From: Janthinobacterium tructae
GTDB lineage: Bacteria > Pseudomonadota > Gammaproteobacteria > Burkholderiales > Burkholderiaceae_D
Assembly (NCBI RefSeq): GCF_006517255.1
Contig: NZ_CP041185.1
Location: forward strand, 5,704,001-5,768,000
Direction: 5' to 3'
DNA: 64,000 nt
Under the pieces are notes generated by a model, which ran no database searches, had not been told where the DNA came from, and saw only the letters and a list, made by a program, of their open reading frames with translations. Both the position numbers and the translations under genes were made by a program. This document shows positions 42,066-52,938 of this stretch, one piece after another; within the stretch, counting starts at the first letter, position 1; every line of letters starts with the position of its first letter.

Positions 42066-42386
42066 AAAAAGAACTTTCAAAATTAAAACAAATCACACGA
42101 GCCATAAAAGCAAGAAGCTTCTTGCCCCCTCCTCGACGTCTCACTTCTTATCAAGCTGTACATTACTGCAACAGTCGATACAGCATTGTTGGCGGAATAA
42201 ATAATGAAGTCAAGCGCTTTTCCATCGATATTGCCAAATTCTTCACGGCAACCAAAAAAGCAACTCTTGATTTTGACAGCAAGGTCGCCATCTGCGCACT
42301 ATTAAGAAAACGCGTAAGATTGAAAACAATTGGAAAGGCGTAGATATTGCGCATGACAACCACTGTGAAAGCATTAGAATAAGCGT
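42066..42386. promoter_or_regulatory. cspA leader and clpS upstream region with 16-bp palindrome
   Basis: A 321-bp gene-free gap. The left part is the probable cspA 5' leader. GCAAGAAGCTTCTTGC at 42110-42125 is a perfect palindrome, followed on the minus strand by TTTT. The right part should hold the clpS promoter; no strong consensus was assigned. Confidence 0.45.
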
Positions 42387-42689
42387 ATGGCAACCAAGCA
42401 CGACACAGAAACCCTGCTGGAGCGGCAAGTGCTGAAGCCGCCACCGCTCTACCAGGTGGCCTTGCTCAATGACGACTACACCCCGATGGAGTTTGTGGTG
42501 GCTATCATTGAGGAGTATTTCAACAAGGACCGTGAAACGGCGACGCAAATCATGCTCAGTGTTCATCGCTACGGCAAAGGAGTGTGCGGCGTGTTCTCTA
42601 AAGATATAGCGTGTACCAAAGTGGAGTTCGTTTTAACGCATGCGCGCAAGGCAGGGCACCCCCTGCAGTGCGTGATGGAGGAAGTATGA
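42387..42689 (+). CDS. clpS: ATP-dependent Clp protease adaptor ClpS
   Basis: 100 aa. The flexible N-terminus is followed by the ClpS core [28 protein letters not shown], the N-end-rule pocket, and [20 protein letters not shown]. ClpS delivers substrates with destabilising N-terminal residues to ClpAP. Its stop overlaps the clpA start (ATGA), consistent with co-expression. Confidence 0.97.
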   Translation: MATKHDTETLLERQVLKPPPLYQVALLNDDYTPMEFVVAIIEEYFNKDRETATQIMLSVHRYGKGVCGVFSKDIACTKVEFVLTHARKAGHPLQCVMEEV

Positions 42690-44986
42690 TTGCGCAGGAA
42701 TTAGAAGTAAGTTTGCACATGGCGTTTGTCGAAGCTCGGCAGGCACGGCATGAATTCATCACGGTTGAGCATTTACTGCTGGCACTGCTGGACAATCCCT
42801 CCGCTGCCGAGGTGTTGCGTGCCTGCGCGGTCAATATTGAGGACCTGCGCAAGACCCTCACCAATTTCATCAGCGATAACACGCCGACCGTGCCTGGCAC
42901 GGGCGAAGTCGACACCCAGCCGACGCTTGGTTTTCAGCGCGTCATCCAGCGCGCCATCATGCACGTCCAGTCCGCCTCGAATGGCAAGAAGGAAGTCACT
43001 GGCGCCAATGTGCTGGTGGCCATCTTCGGCGAAAAGGATTCGCATGCGGTCTACTACCTGCACCAGCAGGGCGTGACGCGCCTCGATGTGGTCAATTTCA
43101 TTTCGCACGGCGTGCGCAAGGACCAGTCGACGGAAAGCGCGAAAGCCTCCGAAGGCGTGGAAGACGCGCCTGTCGAGGGCCAGCCGAAGGAAAGCCCGCT
43201 CGACCAGTTCACGCAAAACCTGAACAAGGCCGCTGCCGAAGGCAAGATCGACCCGCTGATCGGCCGCGAGGAAGAAGTCGACCGCGTGATCCAGATCCTG
43301 TGCCGCCGCCGCAAGAACAATCCGCTGCTGGTGGGCGAGGCGGGCGTGGGCAAGACGGCCATCGCCGAAGGCCTGGCCTATCGCATCACGCAAAGCGATG
43401 TGCCGGAAATCCTGCAAAATGCCGTCGTGTATTCGCTGGACATGGGCGCCTTGCTGGCCGGTACCAAATACCGCGGTGACTTCGAACAGCGCCTGAAAGC
43501 CGTGCTCAAGCAATTGAAGGACAATCCGAACGGCATCCTGTTCATCGACGAAATCCACACCATCATCGGTGCGGGCTCGGCTTCGGGCGGCACCCTGGAC
43601 GCCTCCAACTTGCTGAAACCGGCGCTGGCGAATGGTCAATTGAAATGCATCGGCGCGACCACGTACACGGAATTTCGCGGCGTGTTCGAGAAAGACCATG
43701 CGCTCTCCCGCCGTTTCCAGAAAGTGGACGTCAACGAGCCGACCGTCGAGCAGACCATCCAGATTCTGCGCGGCCTGAAATCGCGCTTCGAAGAACATCA
43801 CGGCGTGAAATACTCGGCCTCGGCCCTGTCGACGGCGGCCGAACTGGCGGCGCGCTTCATCAACGACCGCCATCTGCCCGACAAGGCGATCGACGTCATC
43901 GATGAAGCGGGCGCGGCGCAGCGCATCCTGCCGAAGTCGAAGCAAAAGAAAACCATCGGCAAGGCCGAGATCGAGGACATCATCGCCAAGATCGCGCGCA
44001 TTCCGCCGCAAACGGTCAACCAGGACGACCGCAGCAAGCTGCAGACGATCGACCGCGACTTGCGTAACGTTGTGTTCGGGCAAGATCCCGCCATCGATGC
44101 ACTGGCCTCGGCCATCAAGATGGCGCGCGCCGGCCTGGGCAAGACGGACAAGCCGATCGGCTCCTTCCTGTTCTCCGGTCCGACCGGTGTCGGCAAGACC
44201 GAGGTGGCCAAGCAACTGGCCTTCATCCTCGGCATCGAGCTGATCCGTTTCGACATGTCGGAATACATGGAACGCCACGCGGTCAGCCGCCTGATCGGCG
44301 CGCCACCGGGCTATGTCGGTTTCGACCAGGGCGGCTTGCTGACGGAAGCGATCACCAAGAAGCCGCATGCGGTCTTGCTGCTCGATGAAATTGAAAAAGC
44401 CCATCCGGACATTTTCAATATCCTGCTGCAAGTGATGGACCATGGCACCTTGACGGATAACAATGGCCGCAAAGCCGATTTCCGCAACGTGATCATCATC
44501 ATGACCACCAATGCGGGCGCGGAAAGCTTGCAGAAAGCCTCGATCGGTTTCACCAACTCCAAGCAGGCAGGCGACGAGATGGCCGACATCAAGCGCATGT
44601 TCACGCCGGAATTCCGTAACCGCATCGACGCGACCATCAGCTTCCGCGCGCTGGACCAGGACATCATCCTGCGCGTGGTCGACAAGTTCCTGATGCAGCT
44701 GGAAGAGCAGTTGCACGAGAAAAAGGTCGAGGCCGTGTTCACCGAGAAGCTGCGTGCTTTCCTCGGCAAGAAAGGCTTCGATCCGCTGATGGGCGCGCGG
44801 CCGATGGCGCGCCTGATCCAGGACCTGATCCGCAAGGCCCTGGCCGACGAGCTGCTGTTCGGCCGCCTGGTCACCGGTGGACGTGTCACGGTCGACCTCG
44901 ACGGCAAGGACCAGGTCTTGCTGGAATTCCCGGAACCGCCAGACGCGGCACCGACGGCGGCACCGGAGACTGTGGAAGTAGAATAA
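42686..44986 (+). CDS. clpA: ATP-dependent Clp protease ATP-binding subunit ClpA
   Basis: 766 aa. N-domain 1-145 ([34 protein letters not shown]). AAA1 has Walker A GEAGVGKT at 217-224 and AAA2 has GPTGVGKT at 498-505, with [12 protein letters not shown] and [12 protein letters not shown] as Walker B motifs. There is no ClpB-type middle domain, which separates it from ClpB. It unfolds substrates into ClpP. The clpS gene overlaps its start by 4 bp. A strong terminator follows. Confidence 0.97.
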   Translation: MIAQELEVSLHMAFVEARQARHEFITVEHLLLALLDNPSAAEVLRACAVNIEDLRKTLTNFISDNTPTVPGTGEVDTQPTLGFQRVIQRAIMHVQSASNGKKEVTGANVLVAIFGEKDSHAVYYLHQQGVTRLDVVNFISHGVRKDQSTESAKASEGVEDAPVEGQPKESPLDQFTQNLNKAAAEGKIDPLIGREEEVDRVIQILCRRRKNNPLLVGEAGVGKTAIAEGLAYRITQSDVPEILQNAVVYSLDMGALLAGTKYRGDFEQRLKAVLKQLKDNPNGILFIDEIHTIIGAGSASGGTLDASNLLKPALANGQLKCIGATTYTEFRGVFEKDHALSRRFQKVDVNEPTVEQTIQILRGLKSRFEEHHGVKYSASALSTAAELAARFINDRHLPDKAIDVIDEAGAAQRILPKSKQKKTIGKAEIEDIIAKIARIPPQTVNQDDRSKLQTIDRDLRNVVFGQDPAIDALASAIKMARAGLGKTDKPIGSFLFSGPTGVGKTEVAKQLAFILGIELIRFDMSEYMERHAVSRLIGAPPGYVGFDQGGLLTEAITKKPHAVLLLDEIEKAHPDIFNILLQVMDHGTLTDNNGRKADFRNVIIIMTTNAGAESLQKASIGFTNSKQAGDEMADIKRMFTPEFRNRIDATISFRALDQDIILRVVDKFLMQLEEQLHEKKVEAVFTEKLRAFLGKKGFDPLMGARPMARLIQDLIRKALADELLFGRLVTGGRVTVDLDGKDQVLLEFPEPPDAAPTAAPETVEVE

Positions 44987-45016
44987 TCGCCTTCCGCTGC
45001 GACGCAGTGCGCAAGA

Positions 45017-45050
45017 AACCCGCCCCACGCAAGTGGCGCGGGTTTTTTTT
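45017..45050 (+). terminator. Rho-independent terminator of clpA
   Basis: AACCCGC-c-CCAC, loop GCAA, GTGG-c-GCGGGTT, followed by eight T (45043-45050). Confidence 0.94.
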
Positions 45051-45167
45051 CGCTTTTGTGGGTAATAAAGAAGGTTTTCTTTGGTCGTGCTTATGCCAGA
45101 ATTGCTGTCCGGTATCGACATGATGTCCATGCCGTCTTATCGCCCTGACCGCTATCTGGATGCTCAC

Positions 45168-48100
45168 ATGAAAATTTCCCGCACTCTTACCTTGCTCCTG
45201 TTGTCCGCCGGCTTGCAGGGCAACGCTGCCGCGGCTGCCGCCGCGCCTGCTGGCAGCTACTTTCGTTTTCCCGCCGTACGCGGCGACACCGTCGTCTTCA
45301 CGGCCGAAGGCGATTTGTGGAAAAGCAGCGTGCGCGGCGGTGCGGCGCAGCGCCTGACCACGCATCCCGGCTATGAAACGAACGCGGCGATTTCGCGTGA
45401 CGGTCTGTGGCTGGCGTTTTCCGCCGCCTATGAAGGTGCACAGGAGGCGTATGTGATGCCGCTGGCGGGCGGCTTGCCGCGCCGCATTTCCTTTGATAAT
45501 GGCGGCGTGCTGGTGCTGGGCTGGACGGCGCAGGGCGAAGTGCTGGTCAGCACGCAAAATACGGACGGTCCCGCTTCGCGCCGCATCGTCGCCGCCATCG
45601 ACCCCGTGAAACAGACGCGCCGCGTGTTTCCCGTGGCTGACGCCAACGACGCCGTGCTCGACGATGCGGGCAAGACGCTGTTTTTCACGCGTTTCGGCCT
45701 GGCTGTGACCAACGACAATGTGCGCAACTACCGGGGCGGTGCGCACGCCACGCTGTGGCGCTATGACCTGGGCGGCAAGGGCGAGGCCGTGCGCATGCAC
45801 ACGGACCCTGCTGTATTGGCGGGCAACAACAAGCGCCCCATGTGGTGGCAGGGCCGCGTGTTGTACATCAGCGACGAAGGCGGCAGCGACAACCTGTGGA
45901 GCATGCTGCCCGACGGCTCCGATCGCCGCGCCTTGACCAGCCACACGCAGTGGGACGTGCGCAACGCCGCGCTGGGCGACGGCAAGATTGTGTATCAATT
46001 GGGCGCAGACCTGCGGGTACTGGACCTGGCCGCAGGGACGGATTCATCGCCATTGCCGATCAGCCTCGTATCCGATTTCGACCAGCAGCGCGCGCGCCAG
46101 ATCCGCTCGCCGCTCGATACCTTGAGCAATGTGCAGCTGTCGGGCAAGGATGAGCGCATCATCCTCACTGCACGGGGCCGCGTCAGCATCGCCGGCACGG
46201 GTAGCCTGCGCCGCGTCGACATCGCCATTCCCGAAGGGGCGCGGGCGCGCGATGCCGTCTTTTCCAGCGATGAAAAGTCCGTGTTCGCCATCGTCGACAC
46301 GAGTGGCGAGAACGAAATCTGGAAGTACGCCGCCGATGGTTCGGGCAAGGGCGAGCAACTGACGACGCAGGGCGACAATCACCGCTGGAAGCTGTACCCG
46401 TCGCCGGACGGGCGCTGGCTGGCGCACACGGACAAGAAGGGCCGCTTCTGGCTGCTGGACCTGGCCACCAAGGGCAATCAATTGATCGACGACGCGGGCA
46501 AGGCGGGCGTGGACAAGCACGATGAAGTGCAATGGTCGCCCGACAGCCGCAACCTGGCCATCGTGCGCGTGGCCAGCAACGAGCAGCGCGAGCAGATCGG
46601 CTTGTACAACCTCGCCTCGAAGCAGCTGCAATTCGTCACCAGCGACCGCTACACATCCGGTTCGCCCGTGTTTTCGCCCGACGGGCGCTGGTTGTATTTC
46701 CTGTCGGCGCGCAATTTTCAGCTGGCCAACGGATCGCCGTGGGGCGACCGCAACATGGGCCCCGTGTTCGACAAGCGCATCGGCGTGTATGCGCTGGCGC
46801 TGCAGCCGGGCAACCGTTTCCCGTTCCAGCCCGATGATGAGCTGAGCCGTCCGGGAGTGAAACCGGCCGAAACGGACGATGAAAAGGCGGCCGAACTGGC
46901 GGCGGAAAAGGCGCTGGAGAAAGCCGGCGGCAAGACGAGCGTGAAGAAAGCGCCGGCGGCGCTGCCGGACGTCGTCTTCAAGGGACTGGCCGAGCGCCTG
47001 TATGAAGTACCGCTGGCGGCGGGCAATTACGGTGCGCTGGCCATGGATGACAAGCGCCTGTATTTCCTCGAGCGCGACAGCGGCGAGAACAAGTCCAGCC
47101 TGAAGACCTTGGCCATCGGCAATACCGGCTCCAAGCCGGAGGTGCTGGTGGCCAATGTGCGCGAATTCGACCTGGCGCAGGATAAAAAGCATTTGTACTA
47201 CCGTACTGCAGCGGCCACCGGCCCGGGCGAGATGCTGGTGATCGAGGCGGGCGCCAAACTGCCATCCGACCTGTCGAAGGCCAAGGTCAAGGTCGACGAC
47301 TGGACGTTTGTGTCGAATCCACGCCTGGAATGGAAGCAGATGTTCAACGACGCCTGGCGCTTGCACCGCGATTTCCTGTACGACGCGAAGATGCGCGGCG
47401 TGAACTGGAAGGCGGCGCGCGACAAATATGCGCCGCTGGTCGAGCGGGTCACGGACCGCGCCGAACTCAATGACGTGCTGGGCATGATGGTGGCCGAAGT
47501 GGGTGCCCTGCATTCGCAGATCCGTCCCGGCGAATTGCGCCGCACGGAGCAGGAAGGCACGCCGGCCGGCCTGGGCGCCGTGCTGGCGCGTACCAGCGAG
47601 GGCTACCTGGTCGAACATGTCTACCGCAGCGAAGCGGAATTGCCCTCGGCGCGTGCACCGCTGTCGCGCCCAGAGGTCGATGTGAAGGCTGGCGACGTGA
47701 TCACGGCCGTCAACGGCAAGGACGTACTGGCCGCGCGCGATATCAGCGACCTGTTGCTGAACCAGGCCGACAAGCAGGTGCTGCTGCAGGTACAACGAGG
47801 TAAAGGTGCGCCGCGCGCCGTCATCGTCACGCCCGTCAACATGGCAAAACAGACGGCGCTGCGCTATGGCGACTGGGAATTGAGCCGCGCCGAGCAGGTG
47901 GCTGCCGCTTCGCAAGGGCGCATCGGCTACCTGCACTTGCGCGCCATGGGTGCGAACGACATCGCCTCGTTTGCGCGCGACTTTTACGCCAACATCAACC
48001 GCGAAGGCCTGATCATCGACGTGCGGCGCAATAACGGCGGCAATATCGACAGCTGGATCATCGAAAAACTGCTGCGCAAGGCCTGGGCCTACTGGGCGCC

Positions 48101-48536
48101 GCCGGGCGTGCAGCCATCGTCGAACATGCAGAACACCTTCCGCGGCCACCTGGTGGTGCTGGTCGATGAACTCACGTACTCCGATGGCGAGACCTTCGCC
48201 GCCGGCATCAAGGCATTGAAACTGGCGCCGCTGGTAGGCAAGCGTACGGCCGGCGCCGGCGTCTGGCTCAGCGACAATACGCGCCTGGCCGACAATGGCA
48301 TGGCGCGCGTGGCGGAAAACGGCCAGTTCGGCATCGATGGCCAGTGGCTGATCGAAGGCGTGGGCGTGGTGCCGGATGTCGAGGTGGAGAACCCGCCGCA
48401 CGCCACTTTCAATGGCGCCGACCGCCAGCTGGAAGTGGCGCTCGACATGCTGGCGAAAAAGCTCAAGGAGCAGCCGCGTCCCGCCTTCCAGGCGCAGCCT
48501 ATCCCCGCGCTGAAGCAGGGGGCTACAGTCCGGTGA
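45168..48536 (+). CDS. Tricorn-like S41 family peptidase
   Basis: 1122 aa. Signal peptide MKISRTLTLLLLSAGLQGNAAAAAAA. The first ~600 residues form WD/beta-propeller repeats of the tricorn type (NAAISRDGLWLAFSAAYEG, SPDGRWLAHTDKKGRFWLLD). A charged Lys/Glu/Ala linker follows at ~565-600. A PDZ domain lies at ~805-905 (GYLVEHVYRSEA..GDVITAVNGKDVL). The C-terminal S41 protease domain has the putative catalytic Ser1005 in YSDGE. It is predicted to be periplasmic or exported and to process peptides. The stop overlaps tail-to-tail by 14 bp with the LytTR regulator gene. Confidence 0.9.
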   Translation: MKISRTLTLLLLSAGLQGNAAAAAAAPAGSYFRFPAVRGDTVVFTAEGDLWKSSVRGGAAQRLTTHPGYETNAAISRDGLWLAFSAAYEGAQEAYVMPLAGGLPRRISFDNGGVLVLGWTAQGEVLVSTQNTDGPASRRIVAAIDPVKQTRRVFPVADANDAVLDDAGKTLFFTRFGLAVTNDNVRNYRGGAHATLWRYDLGGKGEAVRMHTDPAVLAGNNKRPMWWQGRVLYISDEGGSDNLWSMLPDGSDRRALTSHTQWDVRNAALGDGKIVYQLGADLRVLDLAAGTDSSPLPISLVSDFDQQRARQIRSPLDTLSNVQLSGKDERIILTARGRVSIAGTGSLRRVDIAIPEGARARDAVFSSDEKSVFAIVDTSGENEIWKYAADGSGKGEQLTTQGDNHRWKLYPSPDGRWLAHTDKKGRFWLLDLATKGNQLIDDAGKAGVDKHDEVQWSPDSRNLAIVRVASNEQREQIGLYNLASKQLQFVTSDRYTSGSPVFSPDGRWLYFLSARNFQLANGSPWGDRNMGPVFDKRIGVYALALQPGNRFPFQPDDELSRPGVKPAETDDEKAAELAAEKALEKAGGKTSVKKAPAALPDVVFKGLAERLYEVPLAAGNYGALAMDDKRLYFLERDSGENKSSLKTLAIGNTGSKPEVLVANVREFDLAQDKKHLYYRTAAATGPGEMLVIEAGAKLPSDLSKAKVKVDDWTFVSNPRLEWKQMFNDAWRLHRDFLYDAKMRGVNWKAARDKYAPLVERVTDRAELNDVLGMMVAEVGALHSQIRPGELRRTEQEGTPAGLGAVLARTSEGYLVEHVYRSEAELPSARAPLSRPEVDVKAGDVITAVNGKDVLAARDISDLLLNQADKQVLLQVQRGKGAPRAVIVTPVNMAKQTALRYGDWELSRAEQVAAASQGRIGYLHLRAMGANDIASFARDFYANINREGLIIDVRRNNGGNIDSWIIEKLLRKAWAYWAPPGVQPSSNMQNTFRGHLVVLVDELTYSDGETFAAGIKALKLAPLVGKRTAGAGVWLSDNTRLADNGMARVAENGQFGIDGQWLIEGVGVVPDVEVENPPHATFNGADRQLEVALDMLAKKLKEQPRPAFQAQPIPALKQGATVR

Positions 48537-49242
48537 CGGACTTGAACTGCTGCGCGCGGCGGCGTGATACTTCCACCACGCTGCCGTCCAGCAGGTGCAG
48601 GTCGAGGCCATCGGCCGCATTCGGCGCCATTTGCGCCACCTGCGCCAGGTTGACGATCTGGCGCCGGTTGGCGCGCAAGAACAGCGTGGGGTCGAGCTTT
48701 TCTTCCAGCTGGTTCAGGGTGCGCAGCATCAGCGGATGCTGTGCACCGAAATGCACGCGCGTGTAGTTGCCTTCCGATTCGAGCAGGCGGATATCGTCAA
48801 ACGCGACAAACCAGCAGCGTTCCCCATCCTTGATGAAGACCTTGCGCGGCGCGGGCGGCGGCATGGCTAGCGCCCGCGCGCCGGCACGCGCCAGGGCCGT
48901 GGCCAGGCGTGCCGCCTGCACGGGTTTTTGCAGGTAGTCGAGGGCGCTCACTTCAAACGCCTGCAGCGCGTACTGGTCGAAGGCCGTGCAAAAGATGACG
49001 TCGGGCGCGTCATCCAGCGCGGCCAGCAGGTCGAAGCCGGAGCCGCCCGGCATCTGCGCGTCGAGCAGCAGCAGGTCCGGGCGCAGCTTGCCGATCTGCT
49101 CGATGGCGTCGGCCGCGCTGGCCGCCTCGCCGACGATCTCCACGGCGCCGCGTTGCACATGCGGCGCCAGCAGGCGCCGCAACTCGGCGCGCGCCAGGCG
49201 CTCGTCATCGACCAGCATTACCTTGAGCGGCTGACCGTTCAT
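48523..49242 (-). CDS. LytTR-family response regulator
   Basis: 239 aa from the ATG at 49242. The receiver has the intact acidic pair D12-D13, phosphoacceptor D61 (LLLLDAQMPGGSGFD) and Lys in YLQKPVQ. The C-terminal LytTR DNA-binding domain follows: IRLLESEGNYTRVHFGAQHPLMLRTLNQLEEKLDPTLFLRANRRQIVNL. It overlaps the upstream histidine-kinase stop by 4 bp, so the pair forms one two-component operon. Target genes are unknown. Confidence 0.93.
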   Translation of the reverse strand: MNGQPLKVMLVDDERLARAELRRLLAPHVQRGAVEIVGEAASAADAIEQIGKLRPDLLLLDAQMPGGSGFDLLAALDDAPDVIFCTAFDQYALQAFEVSALDYLQKPVQAARLATALARAGARALAMPPPAPRKVFIKDGERCWFVAFDDIRLLESEGNYTRVHFGAQHPLMLRTLNQLEEKLDPTLFLRANRRQIVNLAQVAQMAPNAADGLDLHLLDGSVVEVSRRRAQQFKSVTGL

Positions 49243-50297
49243 GCCAGCTCCGGCAAATGGATGGTGGCGCATACCCAGCCCGCCTGCTGGCGCAGTTCCA
49301 GGCTGGCATGCTCGCCGCAAGCCAGCTGCAGGCGCTGGCGTGCATTGCGCAAGCCGACGCAGGTGGAGTTGCCGGGTTCGTGCAAGGCGCCCGTGTTGGC
49401 GACATCGATCTGCAGCATGGTGGCGCCGTCGTCAGCGCTGGTACGCCGCGCTGCAATGCGGATGTCGCCGCCATCGGCGCTTGTTTCCACGCCATACTTG
49501 ACGGCGTTTTCCACCAGTGTTTGCAGGGCCATGGGCGGCACGCGCACGTGATCGATGCCGGGGGGGATGTCGAAGCTGACGCGCAGGCGATCCTCGAAGC
49601 GTATCTGTTCGATCGCCAGGTAGGCGCGCACGGCGTCCAGTTCGGCCGACAGCGGCACCGTCGCATGCTGGCTGGACTGCAGCGCGTGGCGCATCAGGTT
49701 GGCCAGCTGGTCGATCATCTGCGCGGCCGCCTCGCGGTCTTCGAAGATCAGCGCGCGCACGCTATTGAGGCTGTTGAAGAAAAAATGCGGATTGACTTGC
49801 GCCTGCAGGGCGCGCAACTGGGCGTCCTTGGCCAGCACTTCCAGACGCAGCGCCTCGGCCTCGAAGCGGCTGGCGCGGCGCAGCGACAGCGCGGTGAAGT
49901 AGAACACCGTCCAGGTCAGAAATACCCCGAACCAGAACAGCAGCGCGCCGGGCAGCCATGCCAGGCCGCGCAGGACGTCGGGCGGATACATGACGTGGAA
50001 GGCGGCTGTTACGCTGGCCGTCTGGATGATGGCCAGCAGGATCAGCGACGGCACGATGCGTTTCCAGCGCAAGCCGTTTGCCGCCCAGCCGTACCGGCGC
50101 AGCACGCCATGCCACAGGTGCGACAGCAGCAGCCCGCCCAGCGAGCCCCAGCAGGAAATCGTCACGACGATGCGCAGCTGCGAGGAGCCGCCATACACAC
50201 TGTTGAACAGGGTGAGTGCGCCCCAGCCGGCCAGCTGGAAGGTCCAGTACCAGTTGATCCTGGCCAGCAGCGGCGGCCGGTGCAAGGGAGCGTTCAC
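49239..50297 (-). CDS. LytS/YehU-type sensor histidine kinase
   Basis: 352 aa. Four hydrophobic segments lie at ~20-140 with little periplasmic loop, so membrane sensing is likely. A coiled-coil linker leads to the His_kinase motif NPHFFFNSLNSVRALI with phosphoacceptor His171. The C-terminal ATPase domain has MALQTLVENAVKYGVE (N box) and a CVGLRNARQRL G-like box. Partner regulator is the overlapping LytTR gene. It starts 3 bp after the alpha/beta hydrolase stop in the same direction. Confidence 0.92.
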   Translation of the reverse strand: MNAPLHRPPLLARINWYWTFQLAGWGALTLFNSVYGGSSQLRIVVTISCWGSLGGLLLSHLWHGVLRRYGWAANGLRWKRIVPSLILLAIIQTASVTAAFHVMYPPDVLRGLAWLPGALLFWFGVFLTWTVFYFTALSLRRASRFEAEALRLEVLAKDAQLRALQAQVNPHFFFNSLNSVRALIFEDREAAAQMIDQLANLMRHALQSSQHATVPLSAELDAVRAYLAIEQIRFEDRLRVSFDIPPGIDHVRVPPMALQTLVENAVKYGVETSADGGDIRIAARRTSADDGATMLQIDVANTGALHEPGNSTCVGLRNARQRLQLACGEHASLELRQQAGWVCATIHLPELA

Positions 50298-50300
50298 GGT

Positions 50301-51173
50301 CTAGTCCAGGAACTGTTCGATGCGCGCATGCATCCAGTCCGGCTGGTCGTACATGATGAAATGGCGCGCCGTGTCGGCCAGCGCGATTCTTACGCCCGGC
50401 AGCTGTGCATACTGTTGCTGGAAGGTCGCTTCGATGGCGGCGCGCGGCGCATAGTCCTTGTAGGCGATCCAGGTGCCCAGCACCAGCGTGGGCGACTGCA
50501 CTTTCGCCACGTCCTGGCGCAGGTCGCTGGCCATCAGCGTGCCCATGGCGCGGATGACCGTTTCGCGGTCCGAGCGCTGGCCCCAGCCGATGATGCGCTC
50601 CACGTCGGCCGGCGCCGTCGCCATGCCGGCAACCGTTCGGCGCTGGCTGGCGCTGGAGCTGGCCACATCCTGCGCCCGCATGGCCGATTGCATCTGGCTT
50701 GACATGGCTTGCAGCTGTTCCGGCGTGGCGTTTGGCATTTGCACCGCGCCCAGCGCCGGCAGCGAGTCGACGATCAGCAGCTTGCCCGTCTGGGCCGGAT
50801 GGTCGATGGCCATTTTCAGGCCCAGGAAGCCGCCCAGGCTATGCCCGATGATGGCCGGCCGGCCCAGTTTCCGGGTGCTGATGTAGTCGGCCAGTTGCTG
50901 CTCCGCCTGTGCCAGCAGGTCGCCTTCGATAGGCGCCACGCCGGCAAAGCCGGCCAGGGTCAGCACATGGCAGGCGCGTCCTGTTTTCGGTCCGCACAGG
51001 CGCGCCACCGTGCCTTGCCAGACTTCGCCCGAGGATGCCAGGCCGGGAATCAGGATCAGGGGACGGCCCAGGCCCGTGACGTCGACCGTGAATGCCGCGG
51101 GCGCTGCGGCCTGGCTGGCGCCCGCCAGCAGCACGGTACCGAGCAAGATCAATGTTTGCAATGTTCGTTTCAT
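50301..51173 (-). CDS. Exported alpha/beta hydrolase
   Basis: 290 aa. Signal peptide MKRTLQTLILLGTVLLAGASQAAA. The oxyanion loop LILIPGLASSGEVW and nucleophile elbow GHSLGG (Ser112) are present. The catalytic His is probably in DTARHFIMYDQP near the C-terminus. It is predicted to be a periplasmic esterase- or lipase-like enzyme of unknown substrate. It is followed 3 bp later by the LytS-like kinase gene, so they may be co-transcribed. Confidence 0.85.
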   Translation of the reverse strand: MKRTLQTLILLGTVLLAGASQAAAPAAFTVDVTGLGRPLILIPGLASSGEVWQGTVARLCGPKTGRACHVLTLAGFAGVAPIEGDLLAQAEQQLADYISTRKLGRPAIIGHSLGGFLGLKMAIDHPAQTGKLLIVDSLPALGAVQMPNATPEQLQAMSSQMQSAMRAQDVASSSASQRRTVAGMATAPADVERIIGWGQRSDRETVIRAMGTLMASDLRQDVAKVQSPTLVLGTWIAYKDYAPRAAIEATFQQQYAQLPGVRIALADTARHFIMYDQPDWMHARIEQFLD

Positions 51174-51276
51174 GATGTGTTCCTCCTTGACGACGATGCT
51201 AGCGGGCCAGGTGGCTCGCCGCCAGCATCGCGGGATGAGTGGCGGCAGGCAGGGATGAACGGCCCTGTTCCTCTCC

Positions 51277-52902
51277 TCAGCCGGCGCGCAGGCGGCGCCA
51301 CAGGGTGGTGCGGCTGATGCCGAGGTAATGGGCGGCCGCGTCGCGGCGCCCGCCGAAGCGCGCCAGTACGGCGCTGGCGCTTTCGTCTTCCGGATGCGGC
51401 GGTGCGGCGGCAGCCGGTGCCGGCAAAGCCGTGGCCGGGCTGGCGTCTTGCGCCAACTCCGGCGCCACGCCCAGCACGAAGGCGGGCGTCAGCGCCTGCA
51501 GCGGTTCGGCGGCCAGGAACAGCGCCAGGCGCTCGGCCAGGTTGCGCAGTTCGCGCACGTTGCCGGGCCAGTCGTAGCGGCGCAGCAGCGGCGCGCAGGC
51601 ATGGATTTCCGCGTGCAGGTTGGGGTGCGGCCGCGCGCCCAGCGCGGCCAGCGCGTTTTTCAGCGACCATTCGGTCAGGCCGGGAATATCGCTGGCGCGT
51701 TCGCGCAAGGCGGGCAAATGCAGGCGCAGCACGGCCAGGCGGTAGAACAGGTCGGCGCGGAAGCGTCCTTCGCGGATGCGCTGTTCCAGGTCGCAGTGGG
51801 TGGCGCTGATGATGCGCACATGGATGGCGATGGGCCGCGTGCCGCCCACGCGCACCACTTCGCGCTCTTCCAGCACGCGCAGCAATCTCGTTTGCAGGGC
51901 CAGCGGCATTTCGCCGATTTCATCGAGGAACAGGGTGCCGTGGTTGGCCGCCTCGAACAGGCCCGCATGGCCGCCCCGGCGCGCCCCCGTAAAGGCCCCG
52001 TCCTCGTGGCCGAACAGTTCCGATTCCAGCAAGGACTCGGCGATGGCGCCGCAATTGATGGCGATGAAGGGCCGGTTCGCGCCCAGGCTGCGCGGGCTTT
52101 CGCGGTGGATGGCCTGCGCCACCAGCTCCTTGCCGCTGCCCGTCTCGCCCTGGATCAGCACCGTCGCCGGCGAGCGGGCATACAGCACCACCGACCGGCG
52201 CAGCGCTTCCATCGCTTCCGATTCGCCGCGCAAATCGTGCAAGCCGTGTCGCGCGCGCAGGGTGTCGGCCACCACCGCGCGCCGTCCCCGGTTCGACTCT
52301 ATCTGCGTCAGGCGCGCCAGTTCCAGCGCATCGTCGAAGGCGCGCCGGATGGCCGTGGCCGAATACACGAAGACGGCGGCCAGTCCCGCCTCTTCGGCCA
52401 GGTCGGTGACGAGGCCCGCGCCGACGACGGCTTTGACTCCGGCCGCCTTCAGTTCGTTGATCTGCGCGCGCGCGTCTTCCTCGGTGGCGTAGGTGCGCTG
52501 GGCAATCTGGAAGCCGAAGGTGGCGGCAAATTCGGCCAGTTCCGGCATCGGGTCCTGGTAGGTGACGACGCCGATGTCCGGCGAGATGCGCCGCGCGCGC
52601 GCCAGCGCCTGCATCACGTCGTAGCCGCTGGCCTTGGCGATGATGACGGGTACCGACAGCCGGCCTTTCAGGTAGGCGCCGTTCGAGCCGGCGGCGATGA
52701 CGGCGTCGCAGCGTTCGGTGGCCATGCGTTCGCGGATGTGGCGCACGGCGTCGTCGAAGCCCAGGTTGATCGGCTCAATCGTCGCCAGGTCGTCGTATTC
52801 GAGCGTGATGTCGCGGAACAGGTCGAACAAGCGCGAGACGGAGACGGTCCAGATGACGGGTTTGTCGCGGTGGTCGAGCGGAGGTTGGGGAGGGCGGCGC
52901 AT
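51277..52902 (-). CDS. prpR: Sigma-54-dependent regulator PrpR
   Basis: 541 aa. The N-terminal PrpR sensory domain covers ~1-190 ([41 protein letters not shown]). The AAA+ domain has Walker A GETGSGKE and GAFTGA, the sigma-54 contact loop, plus [10 protein letters not shown] short Fis-type HTH lies at the C-terminus ([23 protein letters not shown]). PrpR senses 2-methylcitrate and activates propionate catabolism. The prp operon itself is not in the window, which is unusual for this regulator. It is divergent from a c-di-GMP enzyme gene. Confidence 0.9.
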   Translation of the reverse strand: MRRPPQPPLDHRDKPVIWTVSVSRLFDLFRDITLEYDDLATIEPINLGFDDAVRHIRERMATERCDAVIAAGSNGAYLKGRLSVPVIIAKASGYDVMQALARARRISPDIGVVTYQDPMPELAEFAATFGFQIAQRTYATEEDARAQINELKAAGVKAVVGAGLVTDLAEEAGLAAVFVYSATAIRRAFDDALELARLTQIESNRGRRAVVADTLRARHGLHDLRGESEAMEALRRSVVLYARSPATVLIQGETGSGKELVAQAIHRESPRSLGANRPFIAINCGAIAESLLESELFGHEDGAFTGARRGGHAGLFEAANHGTLFLDEIGEMPLALQTRLLRVLEEREVVRVGGTRPIAIHVRIISATHCDLEQRIREGRFRADLFYRLAVLRLHLPALRERASDIPGLTEWSLKNALAALGARPHPNLHAEIHACAPLLRRYDWPGNVRELRNLAERLALFLAAEPLQALTPAFVLGVAPELAQDASPATALPAPAAAAPPHPEDESASAVLARFGGRRDAAAHYLGISRTTLWRRLRAG

Positions 52903-52938
52903 GCTTTATTCTAAACGATTTGTTTCATTTTCTGGCCA

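Noticed and set aside
42773..45130. Long minus-strand open frame opposite clpA
   Set aside because: Antisense of clpA with no recognisable motif; clpA is unambiguous.
46044..48620. Long minus-strand open frame opposite the S41 protease
   Set aside because: Antisense shadow; the protease has signal peptide, PDZ and S41 motifs on the plus strand.
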